Below, piece by piece: positions 1 through 10,219 of a stretch of 64,000 bases of DNA; position 1 is the first letter of the stretch, and each line of letters starts with the position of its first letter. The notes under the pieces are model-generated. The model did not search any database, had not been told where the DNA came from, and saw only the letters and a program-made list of their open reading frames with translations. The translations under genes and the position numbers were made by a program. The stretch comes from Aquatica leii (lineage: Eukaryota > Arthropoda > Insecta > Coleoptera > Lampyridae), in assembly GCA_035610365.1 (NCBI GenBank), contig CM069432.1, forward strand, positions 165,414,035 to 165,478,034. Direction: 5' to 3'.

Positions 1-19
1 AGGGAGTGTTATACAACTA

Positions 20-515
20 ATGGTAAAGTGGTTTTTTTGTAATATTTGTAACAAACAAGTATCTGCAACTAGAAAGTTTTTATTGGAGCAGCATGTAAAA
101 TCGGCTATGCACAGAAGTAACTTAAAAAAATCAAAACCCCAAAGTTAAGTGTTATTGCCGAATTGGAATTTTTAAAACATTTCTACCTAAAAATCGTATA
201 ACAAAAATTTATGTAAAGCTTTAGTGGCAGCAAATATTCCATGGGATAAATTAGAAATACCGAAGTTTAAACTTTTTTTTGGAGAAATACACTAATTAAC
301 AAATTTTAGTCAAATTGACTGAAAATTTTCGTATTATGGAAGACTTTTGCAATGAACTTTATTCGGCACTTAGATCTTTATCAGCATCAGCTGCAGATAA
401 AATGAAGTTTGTTTTAAAAAATAATGTTGGCTACGAATTGCTTAATTAAACTCATGAAGTCTTGAATGGAAATTCGGAAAAAACGCCTGCAGAAATCAAA
501 CCAGATATAAAATGT
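20..515 (+). pseudogene. hAT-related BED-finger protein fragment (CGGBP1-like), broken
   Basis: Translation of the first 150 bases gives a C-x2-C then H-x5-H zinc finger (CNICNKQ ... QHVKSAMH), the layout of BED-type fingers in hAT-derived proteins. After a stop and a frame change, the conserved block LCKALVAANIPWDKL follows at about 214-260, then a piece beginning MEDFCNELYSALRSLS at 337 and ending NVGYELLN. The order finger, LCKA-VAANIPW, then a helical segment matches CGGBP1-like insect proteins derived from hAT transposases, as I remember the family. At least two frameshifts and several stops show that it is dead. The left end runs close to the window edge, so more may lie outside. Family assignment is by eye; no TIR or 8-bp target duplication was found. 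Confidence 0.6.
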
Positions 516-892
516 TAGTGATTTACACAATGGTGTATCTTAGCAAGTAAATGGAAATTTTTAATTAAGACTTGAAATATGCATAAGTTGGGAATAAAGG
601 AATCTATTAGAAAATAAATGATCTAGATTCAATCAGTTTTGTTTTATTTTGATGATTTGCTTCGTATAAAAAAGAACAAAACATATTAAAAAAGCAGTTC
701 ATACGGTGTAGACGCGATATTCGACAAAAATGCGCTTGCAGTTAATCATTGATTCTTAATGCAGCATTGCCAAATTTATCAGACTCCACAACAACGGGAA
801 CGTAAAAACTTATTATACTAGTGGACGTTGCAAACGCGGAAGAGATAATATAATCCATATACAATGTGTATATATAATAAATTTGCAGCGCC
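516..892. other. AT-rich non-coding stretch
   Basis: No reading frame, repeat or RNA gene recognised between the hAT-related fragment and the palindromic repeat. Confidence 0.5.
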
Positions 893-946
893 CTCATTAG
901 TTATTTAACGGTACTTAATTATTTTAAGAAATTCAACTTCACTATC

Positions 947-1107
947 AAAATGGCGTCCCCATGAAATTTGTTTTGGGAAGAATTCGCAATGATTCCAACA
1001 CGCCAGTACACAAACGTATTGCGGCGTCCATATACGGACGCCATAAGACGGTGGACGCAACAGTGAATGTAATTCACATAATAACTAGACGTCCGATTGA
1101 TGTAAGG

Positions 1108-1164
<57 letters not shown>

Positions 1165-1325
1165 TATCAACGTGGCGTCCAGCCACTACAAAATCATCAT
1201 CAATTTGGCGTCCATGGTAAATTGGCGTCCGTATATGGACGCCACTTTGGATTCCCTTATAAAAGTGTTGCGGTAGACCCCTACTACCTACAGGCAAAGA
1301 TTTGGAGGGACGCCAAAAAACGTAA
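947..1325. repeat. TA-centred palindromic repeat element with GGCGTCC motifs
   Basis: Two 20-bp sequences, GGCGTCCATATACGGACGCC (1023-1042) and its exact reverse complement (1224-1243), lie symmetrically about a (TA)n tract whose middle is near 1135. Sequence between each palindrome and the tract is also related by inversion (GTGGACGCAACAGTGA versus ATGGACGCCAAATTGA on the opposite strand). Further GGCGTCC/GGACGCC copies occur at about 949, 1171, 1206 and 1308. A single related arm recurs at about 7750-8005 beside the Penelope-like cluster. The long IYIYIY reading frames here are translations of the TA tract, not genes. Best read as a foldback-like or MITE-like family; its class is unknown. 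Confidence 0.6.
1112..1159. repeat. (TA)n microsatellite
   Basis: Uninterrupted alternating TA at the centre of the GGCGTCC palindrome. The same motif marks the ends of the Penelope-like copies at 8006-8043 and 11954-12032. Confidence 0.95.
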
Positions 1326-1420
1326 ATGTGTCAGAAAATTGAATAATTTAGTTCAAAAAATTTTCACTACGAGCGCTACTGTCGCCATACATAATTGTAT
1401 ATTGTACGAATATATTTTTT

Positions 1421-4400
1421 GAAATACATTTCCGTATCAATATGGCGACCTCGATGTGGCAACGTAGCAGGATGCCATGTTGATATAAAAATGAATATGT
1501 ATAATTAAATATTGCGTTATAGACGCCAGGGCCAGATTAATGATTAGGTCATATGCATTATACCAGTTTATCCTTCTAGTTTATAACAAACATTAATGTA
1601 GTTTTTACAAGTAATTACCAAGACTTAAACTACAGTAAAACGTCCGTAACGACGAAGCCTTGCAAAATCAAAGTCAATATTACATATGATAATTTACTCT
1701 AAGTGGTTCTTGATTATAATTATATAAAGGGTTAATTCTAATTTCTCATACAATTTTAAACATTCTGTAACAAAAAAAAAAGAACATGTAGGTGTACTTT
1801 TTATACATGACGAAGAAAATGTATTAATAGAACCTGTTTGCAACTTATGCATATAGCTGCTTCGCGTAATTTTATCATATTATACTTTAATTTTATCGGT
1901 GATATGATTAATTATGTAATTATACTTTTTTATTTTTGTTGTACTAGCGTTTCTTCTAAAGTAATTAAAATGCCTTGTTTTATATAAGAAGTAACATTGT
2001 CAAGTGTTAACAAATTTTTATTTAACTTCTACAAATTTTTTAAAACTACTCTATACACTACTTGGTATAAAAGAATTGGGAAACAGTGTCACATTGCGAC
2101 TCTCATATTGAATTGATTAGGAATGTATAATTACCTTATGTTGTATTTTACGTTTTTCTTTTTGAGTTAGCTATCGAATAACCGAGAAAAACGTGTATTT
2201 AGTTGTACAAAAATACGTTTTCGACCATCGTAAGATCGTCGGAATACGCATTCTGGTCACTAGCGGTTCGGTAGACGATGCAACTGTTTGACCACATATT
2301 TTTGTCAAAAATGTATTTTAATAAAAAATTGCATATTTATAGTATACGATATAGATGTAGTGTTTTTTACTAAAAAAAATTAATTACGATTTCTTAATCA
2401 AAAGTCACAATTTATTTTAATTTTTTTATATGAACATTTCAAAAATTATTACTAAGTTATAAGCGCCTTTACAGTACAGATGTGTCAATGTTGCTAATGT
2501 TTTGTCAAATTTCTGTAAAAAGCTTTGTCTAAGCGTGAAATAAAAGAATTAACTTAAAAATTCAACCAAAATCTAATTAATAATTTTTAAATGTTAATAA
2601 TCAAGGCACATTATAGAATTAATAAAATTATAACGAAACTAAGTCTGCTTAAAATTTAAGTTGAAATGCAAAACATACTTGAAAAAACGCACATGTAACA
2701 AAGATAATTAAATTATACATTAGCGATATCGTAGTTCAAGGTAGTGCAGAGTAACTGTCAACATTATTCGGTACATATGATACGGTCACGCATATTTTTT
2801 AGTTGTCAGAGTTGTGGTATGCTGATTTGGTTAAACTATATTTTATTCTCACGTAATCTTATGTCTGTCGATTGTTCAGAATAATTTTTTTGCGTTTTCT
2901 GAGAATTTTTCGGAAGTATAAAAATTTTTCGAATTATAATATATTTCTAATTTTAATTAACTATTCCGAAGAAGAATACTATTTTAAATATTGTTAAACA
3001 ATAAAATACTTTTTTAGTTTAATAAATTTGCATTATCTTTGCTGTGTTGGTCTACCGAAAGTTGAACAAAAACGTATTTCATATAATACATCTGTATTAT
3101 TAAAACTACTGATGTAGATATAAGTAGTAAACTTCGTTTGTTTGTAGTTATCACGGAGAGTACAAAAAATCAGGAAAAAACAAATTTACACCTATACAAC
3201 TATAATTTTTAACGTTGCCCAGAATTTTTTTGTAATTTTTTTTACCTACTAAAACAATATCAAATTTAAAACTAACAAGTAACAAATTCAACATTTTACA
3301 ATTAATTGAAACATAGGTTTATTTAGTTTATTTAGTATTTACTAAATTCAGTGTGTTGCTATCATAACGCCAATACGGCGGATAAAAGAAAATCAATAAA
3401 GGATTGAAAAATAAACAATTTTTATTATTATAATATATAAAGTCTGCAAAGTACCTAATAGTTTTCGAAGAAATGAAACAATTTATTTAAAGATGTGGCT
3501 TGCGATTAGACTATTTCTGAATCATCAAGTTTAGTTCTAGTTTCTCTTTGTGAGCCAAAATAAGCAGTTGGCTTTTTTTGTTTGTGATTCCAAACAAACT
3601 GGACTGGTGTTCCGCTACGATACGGCCTAAGCCAAAATTCATTTATAATATAAACAAAGAAAACCGCGAAAGATATTATAATAATGAAAAACGCTAAACG
3701 TAATTCTAAAATTTTGTTATGTTAATTTGTAATGTTAATTAACGTTAATTAATAAATTAAACACTTTTTTTTCTAATAATTTTTTAATATGTTTTTCCAT
3801 TTTAGTCTTGTGGTAGGAGACACAGATGACCACAATTTGGTTGAGATTTTTTGTAAACAACGTTCGCTATTGTGCACTTTATCACAGCAACAAACAAAAG
3901 TACCCATTTTTTTAAAAAAAGTAATTTTAAAACAATTGAAATGGTAAAACTAGAAAAGTCTATCATTGCAATTAAGATATTTTGTGAACTATGAAAGTAA
4001 TAATTATTGTATATTAAACTCTTTTATAAAGAAAAATAAATAGCATGACTCTAAAGTTGTGTTACGTTTATTTGTTATTGAATTGTGATGTGACCATAAA
4101 TGTTTTTTTTCCTTCTTTAAAATTAATTAGCTAAGTTTGATTGCGGAAACCTATAAACATGTCTTCTTCAAATGCTCAGTTAACAAAGGTACTCAGAAAC
4201 ATTATTATTAACCATTTAGCTTTACCAATCTGAGATATATTATATAAATAAATCGTAGTAGAATCCAGATTTCCACGAGTTGCATTCATTTTACAGTTTT
4301 CAATTATGGATAAATTCCGTGTTGTCGTTATCATACAAACTGAACTTTTGTCACACGTTGCAGTGTACATCTTTAGAGCCTGGAATAACCAGTTTATGTT

Positions 4401-6113
4401 CACTGCGGCAACACGTGATTTATCCAGAATGAAAAATTGTAATAAAAATAAATTAGTACTACAGTAGTATCCAAGCTTTAACCGTAAAAAAGTAACAAAT
4501 ACGTTCTCTTAAAGCAATGAAAAATACAAATAGAAAACTAAAAAAAGTATGTTTTCTTCTCAAGTAGCATCCAAGATAATTCATGTCAGTTGAGTTTATT
4601 GATTATTACATATTTAACACTTTATATGAAATTTACGGGTAATCATAACTTTATTCTATTAATTTATAGGGAAAATTACGTGCATTCATCTTTTTTTAAC
4701 CACTTTGTAGTTCTGGAGCTTTGTGATAAAAAGTAAGGTTTTATCAACGTTATTTTTACTAAGTAAAATCTCTTTTAGGTTTCTTTAACTTTAAAGTGGA
4801 AAATTGAAGTAGCGGCCACTAAATCGAATCACCAAAATCATAGCTTAAAATAACAACCACTTTGAAGTAGAAGTAAACTTAAAATATACCTAAAAAGCAG
4901 TTTCACTTTAGAATGGTAGGTTGTCGTTGTAACGTTAGAGCCACTTTCATAAGTGATTTTCACAAGACATTTTAGCTTAAAACCACCAGATAGTGACATA
5001 ATTCATATAACGTCGCTACTCATTATTTTATTTTTCACTTTGTTATAACTTACTCATAATGCCTAGGATACAAGATTCGTAATAGCCAATTGTGTACCAA
5101 TCGCGTTATTACGATGGTTACGCCCAGAGAGCAACTGGATGCAGCCCAAAGGTCTCTGGTCCAAAGGATGTATGTTGTTCAATGAGCGTAATTATCCAGT
5201 AACTCCAGTAGTGCATACAAAATTTTATTTTTCTCTTTATATTAAATTTTAATTAAAAATTAACAATTATTGAAGTTTCTATTACAAGTATATAAGAAGA
5301 AATAGTAAACTTGTTACCATCAAAATCTAAAGAGAGCATTATGAGCGTGCGTTCTGAATTTATAACCTCCTCTAAATTCATAACACCGTCTCATAAGGCT
5401 CTGATTGTTATGTGTATGTTTACATATTTCGTATACTAGACATAAATAAATTAAAAAGAGTGAAACATATACATTACATTGAGTATTTTGTGTTTGATTA
5501 TTTTGTTAACTTACAGCACTACATAATAAAAAATGCAAATCAATTTGATTACGATAATCCTAGCAATCATGTGCGGAGACTTTAAAATAGTTGTCGCAAC
5601 AAAGAAGCGTGTACTTTCAAAAATGCTGCTAATTAATATATTAGGTTTAAGTTACAGAACATGTAAAGCTCTAATAAGTAAATTGCTGTTGCATCCATAC
5701 AACATTACAGTTGCTTACACTTGATTACGACAAGTGACTAAACTACTGATATTGGTTTAACGATATTTTCAGAAATGATAAAATATTAAATTTGACTTCC
5801 TTTAATAATGAAGCAGCTATCACTCCATAACAACTGCAAAATATTTTTAAGAACATTAGACGGAGATTTGATATGTGCATAAATAACCATATTGATCACA
5901 TCAAGCACATAAGTAATTTAGAAAATTAAAAATGTGTAAACTGAATAAGAATACGTTATGAAATGTAATTGATAGTAAAATATAAACTAGTTGTAGTAGT
6001 ATGATATTACTAATAATTGAGAAAAAATTAGTACGAACAGTCTTTACCACTACGCCTAGTGTACGTACATTGTACATCTAATTGTCACAGTTTTGTACAT
6101 AATATGTAATAAC
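1421..6113. other. Long AT-rich stretch without recognised genes
   Basis: Read on both strands; I see no conserved protein, RNA gene or clear repeat. Short open frames exist (for example 5533-5724, + strand, 63 codons, with a hydrophobic start), but none resembles a known family, and open frames of this length are expected by chance here. May be intergenic or intronic. Confidence 0.5.
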
Positions 6114-6121
6114 AAAAAAAA

Positions 6122-6195
6122 CTTTCACGCGAACAGGATTTGAACTCTTGTTGGCGTAGCAAGCAGATGCCTTACCAAGTATGTCACGACGACTT
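6122..6195 (-). repeat. tRNA-like or tRNA-derived SINE head, degenerate (Ser-GCT-like)
   Basis: On the minus strand an A-box-like TGACATACTTGG (6175-6186) and a B-box-like GAGTTCAAATCC (6136-6147) are spaced as in a tRNA. Between them CTGCTTGCTACGC resembles an anticodon arm with GCT in the loop. Downstream on the minus strand a run of eight T (about 6114-6121) could end Pol III transcription. The 5' and 3' acceptor strands do not pair and the anticodon stem is broken, so this is not a working tRNA. It is more likely the head of a SINE or a tRNA pseudogene. Nearby ATAATATGTAA / TTACATATTAT sequences form an inverted repeat around it. Confidence 0.5.
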
Positions 6196-6198
6196 AAT

Positions 6199-7436
6199 AT
6201 TTTTACATATTATATAAATGGCTTTTATGTTCTAATAAATATATTTTATTAGTTGTTTTTAATTATACACTTTAAAACCACACTAAAGATTGAAAGATAC
6301 CTAAAACAGAACTACCATCAAAAGTTTATAATCAAAAATCCTTGTACATTAACGTACGTACAATGTACGCACATATTAGGTACAGGTACGTGCAGCATAT
6401 TTACATTAACGTATGTATTAACTAATTTTGTTTTTCTAAAAAAAATTTGATGCTGCATAGTGATATCTCGATCTATAACCTTTACATTTAACAGTAAATT
6501 TGCATTTGTCGGAATTTTGCTCTTAGTAAATATTGTTCAAATTCATTATATAAATATACTTTATAGAAGCTAAAAACATCTTGACCAAAGTAAATTTAGT
6601 TGTACCATTTACAAAATAAAGAGATAAGAAAGTATACAACATTTAAAAATGAAACAGATACATAAATACATCTCCGCTAGAAGACACTCACCACGCTGCT
6701 ATTTAGCAGCCACGTGGATTTTAAGTGACTGTAAAGATATTTTATAAGTGATAAAATAGTTGTAATCACGTAACAGCCAAATATTTGTTTTCCATTTTTG
6801 TGGTAGTCACGGTATAGAACTGTGCCGTTAATGTGGTAGTGACTAGTGGCAAGCTATTCTATAGTTCCATATGCTAAGATAACACACATTTTACTTTTCA
6901 AAGCAGTATTTTGCATTTTTGTAAATTTATTTAAGCTTACATAGTCACTGCGTAGTTTACAAAATGGATAAATTAGTAATCTTTCCTCTTTTCTATATTT
7001 CTAAAAAATCTACTAAAACGTACTCTTTTTTATAAATTTGTATCAGTTAGTGTTTTTATGTATTGATGATTCTTGATTTAATTAATTTTAATCTACGTTA
7101 CTATTCGAAAACAAATTGTGTAATTAAAAAAAACCTGCACATAAATTTAAATATAAACATTTAATACGTATATGTGCATTAAACCAATGACAAAAATTCA
7201 ACACTTTTCTAGTTAACTGATTTCCATTTTGTTGCTTATACTGTCATATGTCTTTTGAGTTGTTTTACAATGTTTTTATTCTGAACAAATAATTTATTAT
7301 GTTTCTTAATTACTGCACATTACATATTTGCAAGAAATACAATTCTTAGTTAAAATTTCGTTTTATGCTCTAACCAAAATTTTAAAAATATTTACGAACA
7401 GATGACAAAAACATAAAACTTTCACCATAAAACATA
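6199..7436. other. AT-rich non-coding stretch
   Basis: No gene recognised. A small hairpin CTGCTATTTAGCAG lies near 6700. GTACAATGTACG at about 6359 is the reverse complement of CGTACATTGTAC at about 6064. Confidence 0.5.
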
Positions 7437-7529
7437 ATTAAATTATTTTTTGGGTAAATGGTGTATTATTTATTTAGAAATACAATTGCTAAATAAATAA
7501 TACACCATTTACCCAAAAAATAATTTAAT
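7437..7529. repeat. Perfect hairpin, 41-bp arms and 11-nt loop
   Basis: Bases 7437-7477 and 7489-7529 are exact reverse complements over 41 bp, with loop AAATACAATTG. A 15-base direct repeat ATGACAAAAACATAA occurs before the left arm (7402-7416) and right after the right arm (7528-7542). This could be a very young foldback insertion or a template-switch event during replication. Confidence 0.9.
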
Positions 7530-7749
7530 GACAAAAACATAATTAGGTTAAGTTTAGTAGAAGTACAATAATTGTTTCAAGGAAGTAACAAAAAAGATCA
7601 AATTTCTATAACGGTTAAAAGTTTATTTACATAGCATGTTTGTTGAACTGCTATAAAGATAATCGAGGTTCAAGGTTGTAATCTAATACTGGTTGCAACA
7701 ACTGGCAACATTGCTTGGATGTCATTTAACGGATATATGAAAGTGATCT

Positions 7750-8003
7750 GTATATTGGTCGCCAGTTTGTAGTAAAATATTCATAATCGTATATTGGACG
7801 CCATTTGATTCATTTATAAAAGGTCGCCAAATTGCAACGTATTTAAACTTCTTTATTATTTACATTTTTACAGTTCTTATTATTAATTGATTCATAATAT
7901 AACAAAAAAAGTTTATATACACGAATCAGATTGTTTCTATCACAACGGGAAGCGGTGGACGCCAAAAAACTTTTTTATGTATTGTCGCCATTTAGATAGA
8001 CGG

Positions 8004-8005
<2 letters not shown>
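7750..8005. repeat. One arm of the GGCGTCC palindrome family
   Basis: Contains GGTCGCCA, TTGGACGCCATTT and GGTGGACGCCAAAA, and ends GATAGACGGAT directly against a (TA)n tract. It matches the right arm of the 947-1325 element on the opposite strand, including GATAGACGGAT next to TA. The second arm is missing and is replaced by the Penelope-like cluster. Confidence 0.6.

Positions 8006-8043
<38 letters not shown>
8006..8043. repeat. (TA)n tract at the 3' end of the left Penelope-like copy
   Basis: Alternating TA between the GGCGTCC-family arm and the 3' terminus of the minus-strand Penelope-like element (TTGTTTTTCAGATTTTCACG on the plus strand). Confidence 0.9.
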
Positions 8044-8047
<4 letters not shown>

Positions 8048-8130
8048 TTTCAGATTTTCACGAGTGAAATTATTATTTTGAAATGATTTTCGGATTTCTT
8101 CTCGTTTTATGTTTTTATTGTTAAAACAAC

Positions 8131-8153
8131 GTTTCGACAAGATCACACTTGTC
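8131..8153 (-). other. Conserved RNA stem-loop in the 3' region of the left Penelope-like copy
   Basis: On the minus strand: GACAAG, loop TGTGAT, CTTGTC, followed by GAAAC. Identical to the right copy. The third copy has a covaried version of the stem. Confidence 0.55.
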
Positions 8154-8218
8154 ATTTTCAAGTTAAACTAAACTTACTATTAATACATTAACATGAATTA
8201 GAAATTAAAAATTAAACA

Positions 8219-10215
8219 TTAAACAAACTTGTCATTGTCAATTTTAGTTTGACTTCTTGTCAATGGTCGATGACGTACTTGATTTTGAATAGCATTGCTT
8301 GTTGTTGGTTTATTTAAAGTGGTGCTAATGTTAGATGATTTTACATGGGTAAGAACTGTTGTCCAAATTTTTGGCAATCTGACACTATCGTTGCGTTTGT
8401 TTATGCTAGACGGTCGTTTTTCAATTTCAATTGCTTCTCTAGCTATTCGTGACCAAAAGTGTTCAACACTTGCAAGAATTTTGGTGTTGTCAAAGTCAAT
8501 AACATGGCCCGTTTCATTCACATGTTGAGCTAGAGAAGATGAAGGAAGTTTGTGTCTAACAGCAACTTTATGTTCATCTATTCTCGCAGCAATTCTTCTA
8601 TTTGTTTGACCGACATACGTTCCATTACACATGCCGCATGGAACTTCATACACTCCTTGGCATTCAAGAGGAATATGTTCTTTTGGAGACTGTAAAAATG
8701 AACTAACTTTTCTATGTGTCGTAAAAACTGTTTTTATATTGTAACGATACAGTATTTTACAAATCTTGTCTGTGACATTTTTGATGTAAGGTAGGTAAGC
8801 TTTTGTTGTCATATTATCTTCTTGCGTTGATGTGCTTGTTTTACCTGATTGTTTTACAATTGCTTTCATAATTGTATTGTGCAGTATCCATTTCACATTA
8901 AGATTTTCTTTAGATAGTTCATTTCTATATTATAATGTTCTGCATCTGTTAAACGTTTAGAACGTGTTATTAAAGTATTCACAACCGATGTTAGTTGAGA
9001 TGGATGGTGATGTGAATTTGCATTAAGGTATCGATTAGTATTTGTGCTTTTTCTGTATACCGTATGGCTTATCTGGTTGTTTTTTTTCTTTTTATAAGAA
9101 CGTCTAAAAAAGTTATTTGCCTATTTTCTTCAATTTCCATAGTAAAATTAATTGATTTATGTTGGATATTAAGATGTTCTAAAAATTTATTGAGATGATC
9201 TTTACCATGAGGCCATATAACAAATGTATCGTCTACGTAACGTAGCCATAATTTTGGTTTTAATAGTGTTGAATTTAAAGCCCTGTTTTCTAATTCATCC
9301 ATGAAAATGTTTGCTATAACTGGCGAAAGAGGTGAGCCCATAGGTGCTCCTTTAACTTGTTTATACCGTATACCGTTGTAGATAAAATAAGTATTATTCA
9401 AGCAATGTGTAGTTAAATCAGTTATATGTTTTGGAGGGTTATATTTATTTTTAATAATTGTAAGAGCTTCTTCTACTGGTATACTTGTAAACAATGATAC
9501 TACATCAAAACTAACTAATATGTCATCTACTTCTATTAATTGTTGTTTTAGAATATCTAAAAAATGTTGTGAATTACGTACATAAGATGCTGCTTGTTCG
9601 GCGTAAGGTTGGAAAAATTTTGCTAAATATCTTGCAAGAGCTTGTAGTGGAGAACCAATAGAACTTACAATAGGCCGTAATGGTACACCCTCTTTATGGA
9701 TTTTTGGTAAACCATAAAATTTAGGACATTTTGAAGATTTTTCTCTAGGTATGATTGCTAATTGAGTGTCTTTATCTAAAGGTGTAGCTTGTATTTTAGT
9801 TTTTGTTGTTTTTTCTAGATACGTTGTAGGATCTCTAACTATTGGAGTGTAAGCTGTATCGTTTAGAAGCGTCATTATTTTTGAATGATAATCTTCTTTA
9901 TTTAATATAACTGTAGCGTTGCCTTTATCAGCTGGTAAAACAAGAATGTCGTTGTTGTTTTTTAAATTTTTAAGAGCTATATGTTCTTTGTTAGTCAAGT
10001 TATTAGGTGGTAATTTGTTTTTTCTTAATATATGAGTAACATCTTGTCGAACAATTTCTGCATCATTTTCTGGTAATTCCTTAATAGCAGTTTCTATATT
10101 ACATATAATTTTCTCAATTGGAATACGTGTCGGAGTTACAGCAAAGTTGAAACCTTTTGATAAAACAGATTCAGTTTCTTTGTTAATTATTAAATTTGAA
10201 AATTCACTAGAAAGT
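8219..10215 (-). pseudogene. Penelope-like RT plus GIY-YIG polyprotein, frameshifted copy
   Basis: This is the coding region of the left Penelope-like element. In the family it encodes a single protein whose RT copies element RNA at a nick made by the GIY-YIG endonuclease. The N-terminal part (10215-9999) shows KGFNFAVTP and a helical segment. RT follows in 9998-9069 with KGAPMGSPLSPVIANIF and YVDD. The endonuclease lies in 8896-8219 with VYEVPC-x2-C, TYVGQTNRRIAARIDEH and a later H pair. Compared with the intact right copy there is a one-base loss in the A run near 9082, a TGT to TGA stop near 8895 and a one-base deletion near 8884. The protein is therefore cut into three pieces. Probably inactive, but young. 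Confidence 0.85.
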
Positions 10216-10219
10216 AAAA

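Larger units (their letters stand above)
8044..10215 (-). mobile_element. Penelope-like retroelement, left copy
   Basis: Reads right to left: N-terminal coding region (10215-9999), RT, GIY-YIG endonuclease, then a 3' non-coding region of about 175 bp ending at (TA)n. Positions 8071-9785 are mirrored almost perfectly by the right copy at 10241-11957. This copy keeps about 430 bp of 5' coding sequence that the right copy lacks, and a 3' terminal segment of about 27 bp (8044-8070) that the right copy also lacks. No canonical hammerhead core was found. The 5' end stops at the inverted junction. Confidence 0.88.

Noticed and set aside
919..1422. Three overlapping open frames with long IYIYIY runs, up to 153 codons
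   Set aside because: They are translations of the (TA)n tract and the mirrored repeat arms; no protein family is evident on either strand.
6122..6195. Functional tRNA-Ser(GCT) gene
   Set aside because: Acceptor and anticodon stems do not pair, so it is a derived or decayed sequence.
8295..8528. 77-codon open frame on the plus strand, repeated on the minus strand at 11733-11500
   Set aside because: It is the antisense of the Penelope-like endonuclease coding region and appears twice only because the element is duplicated.
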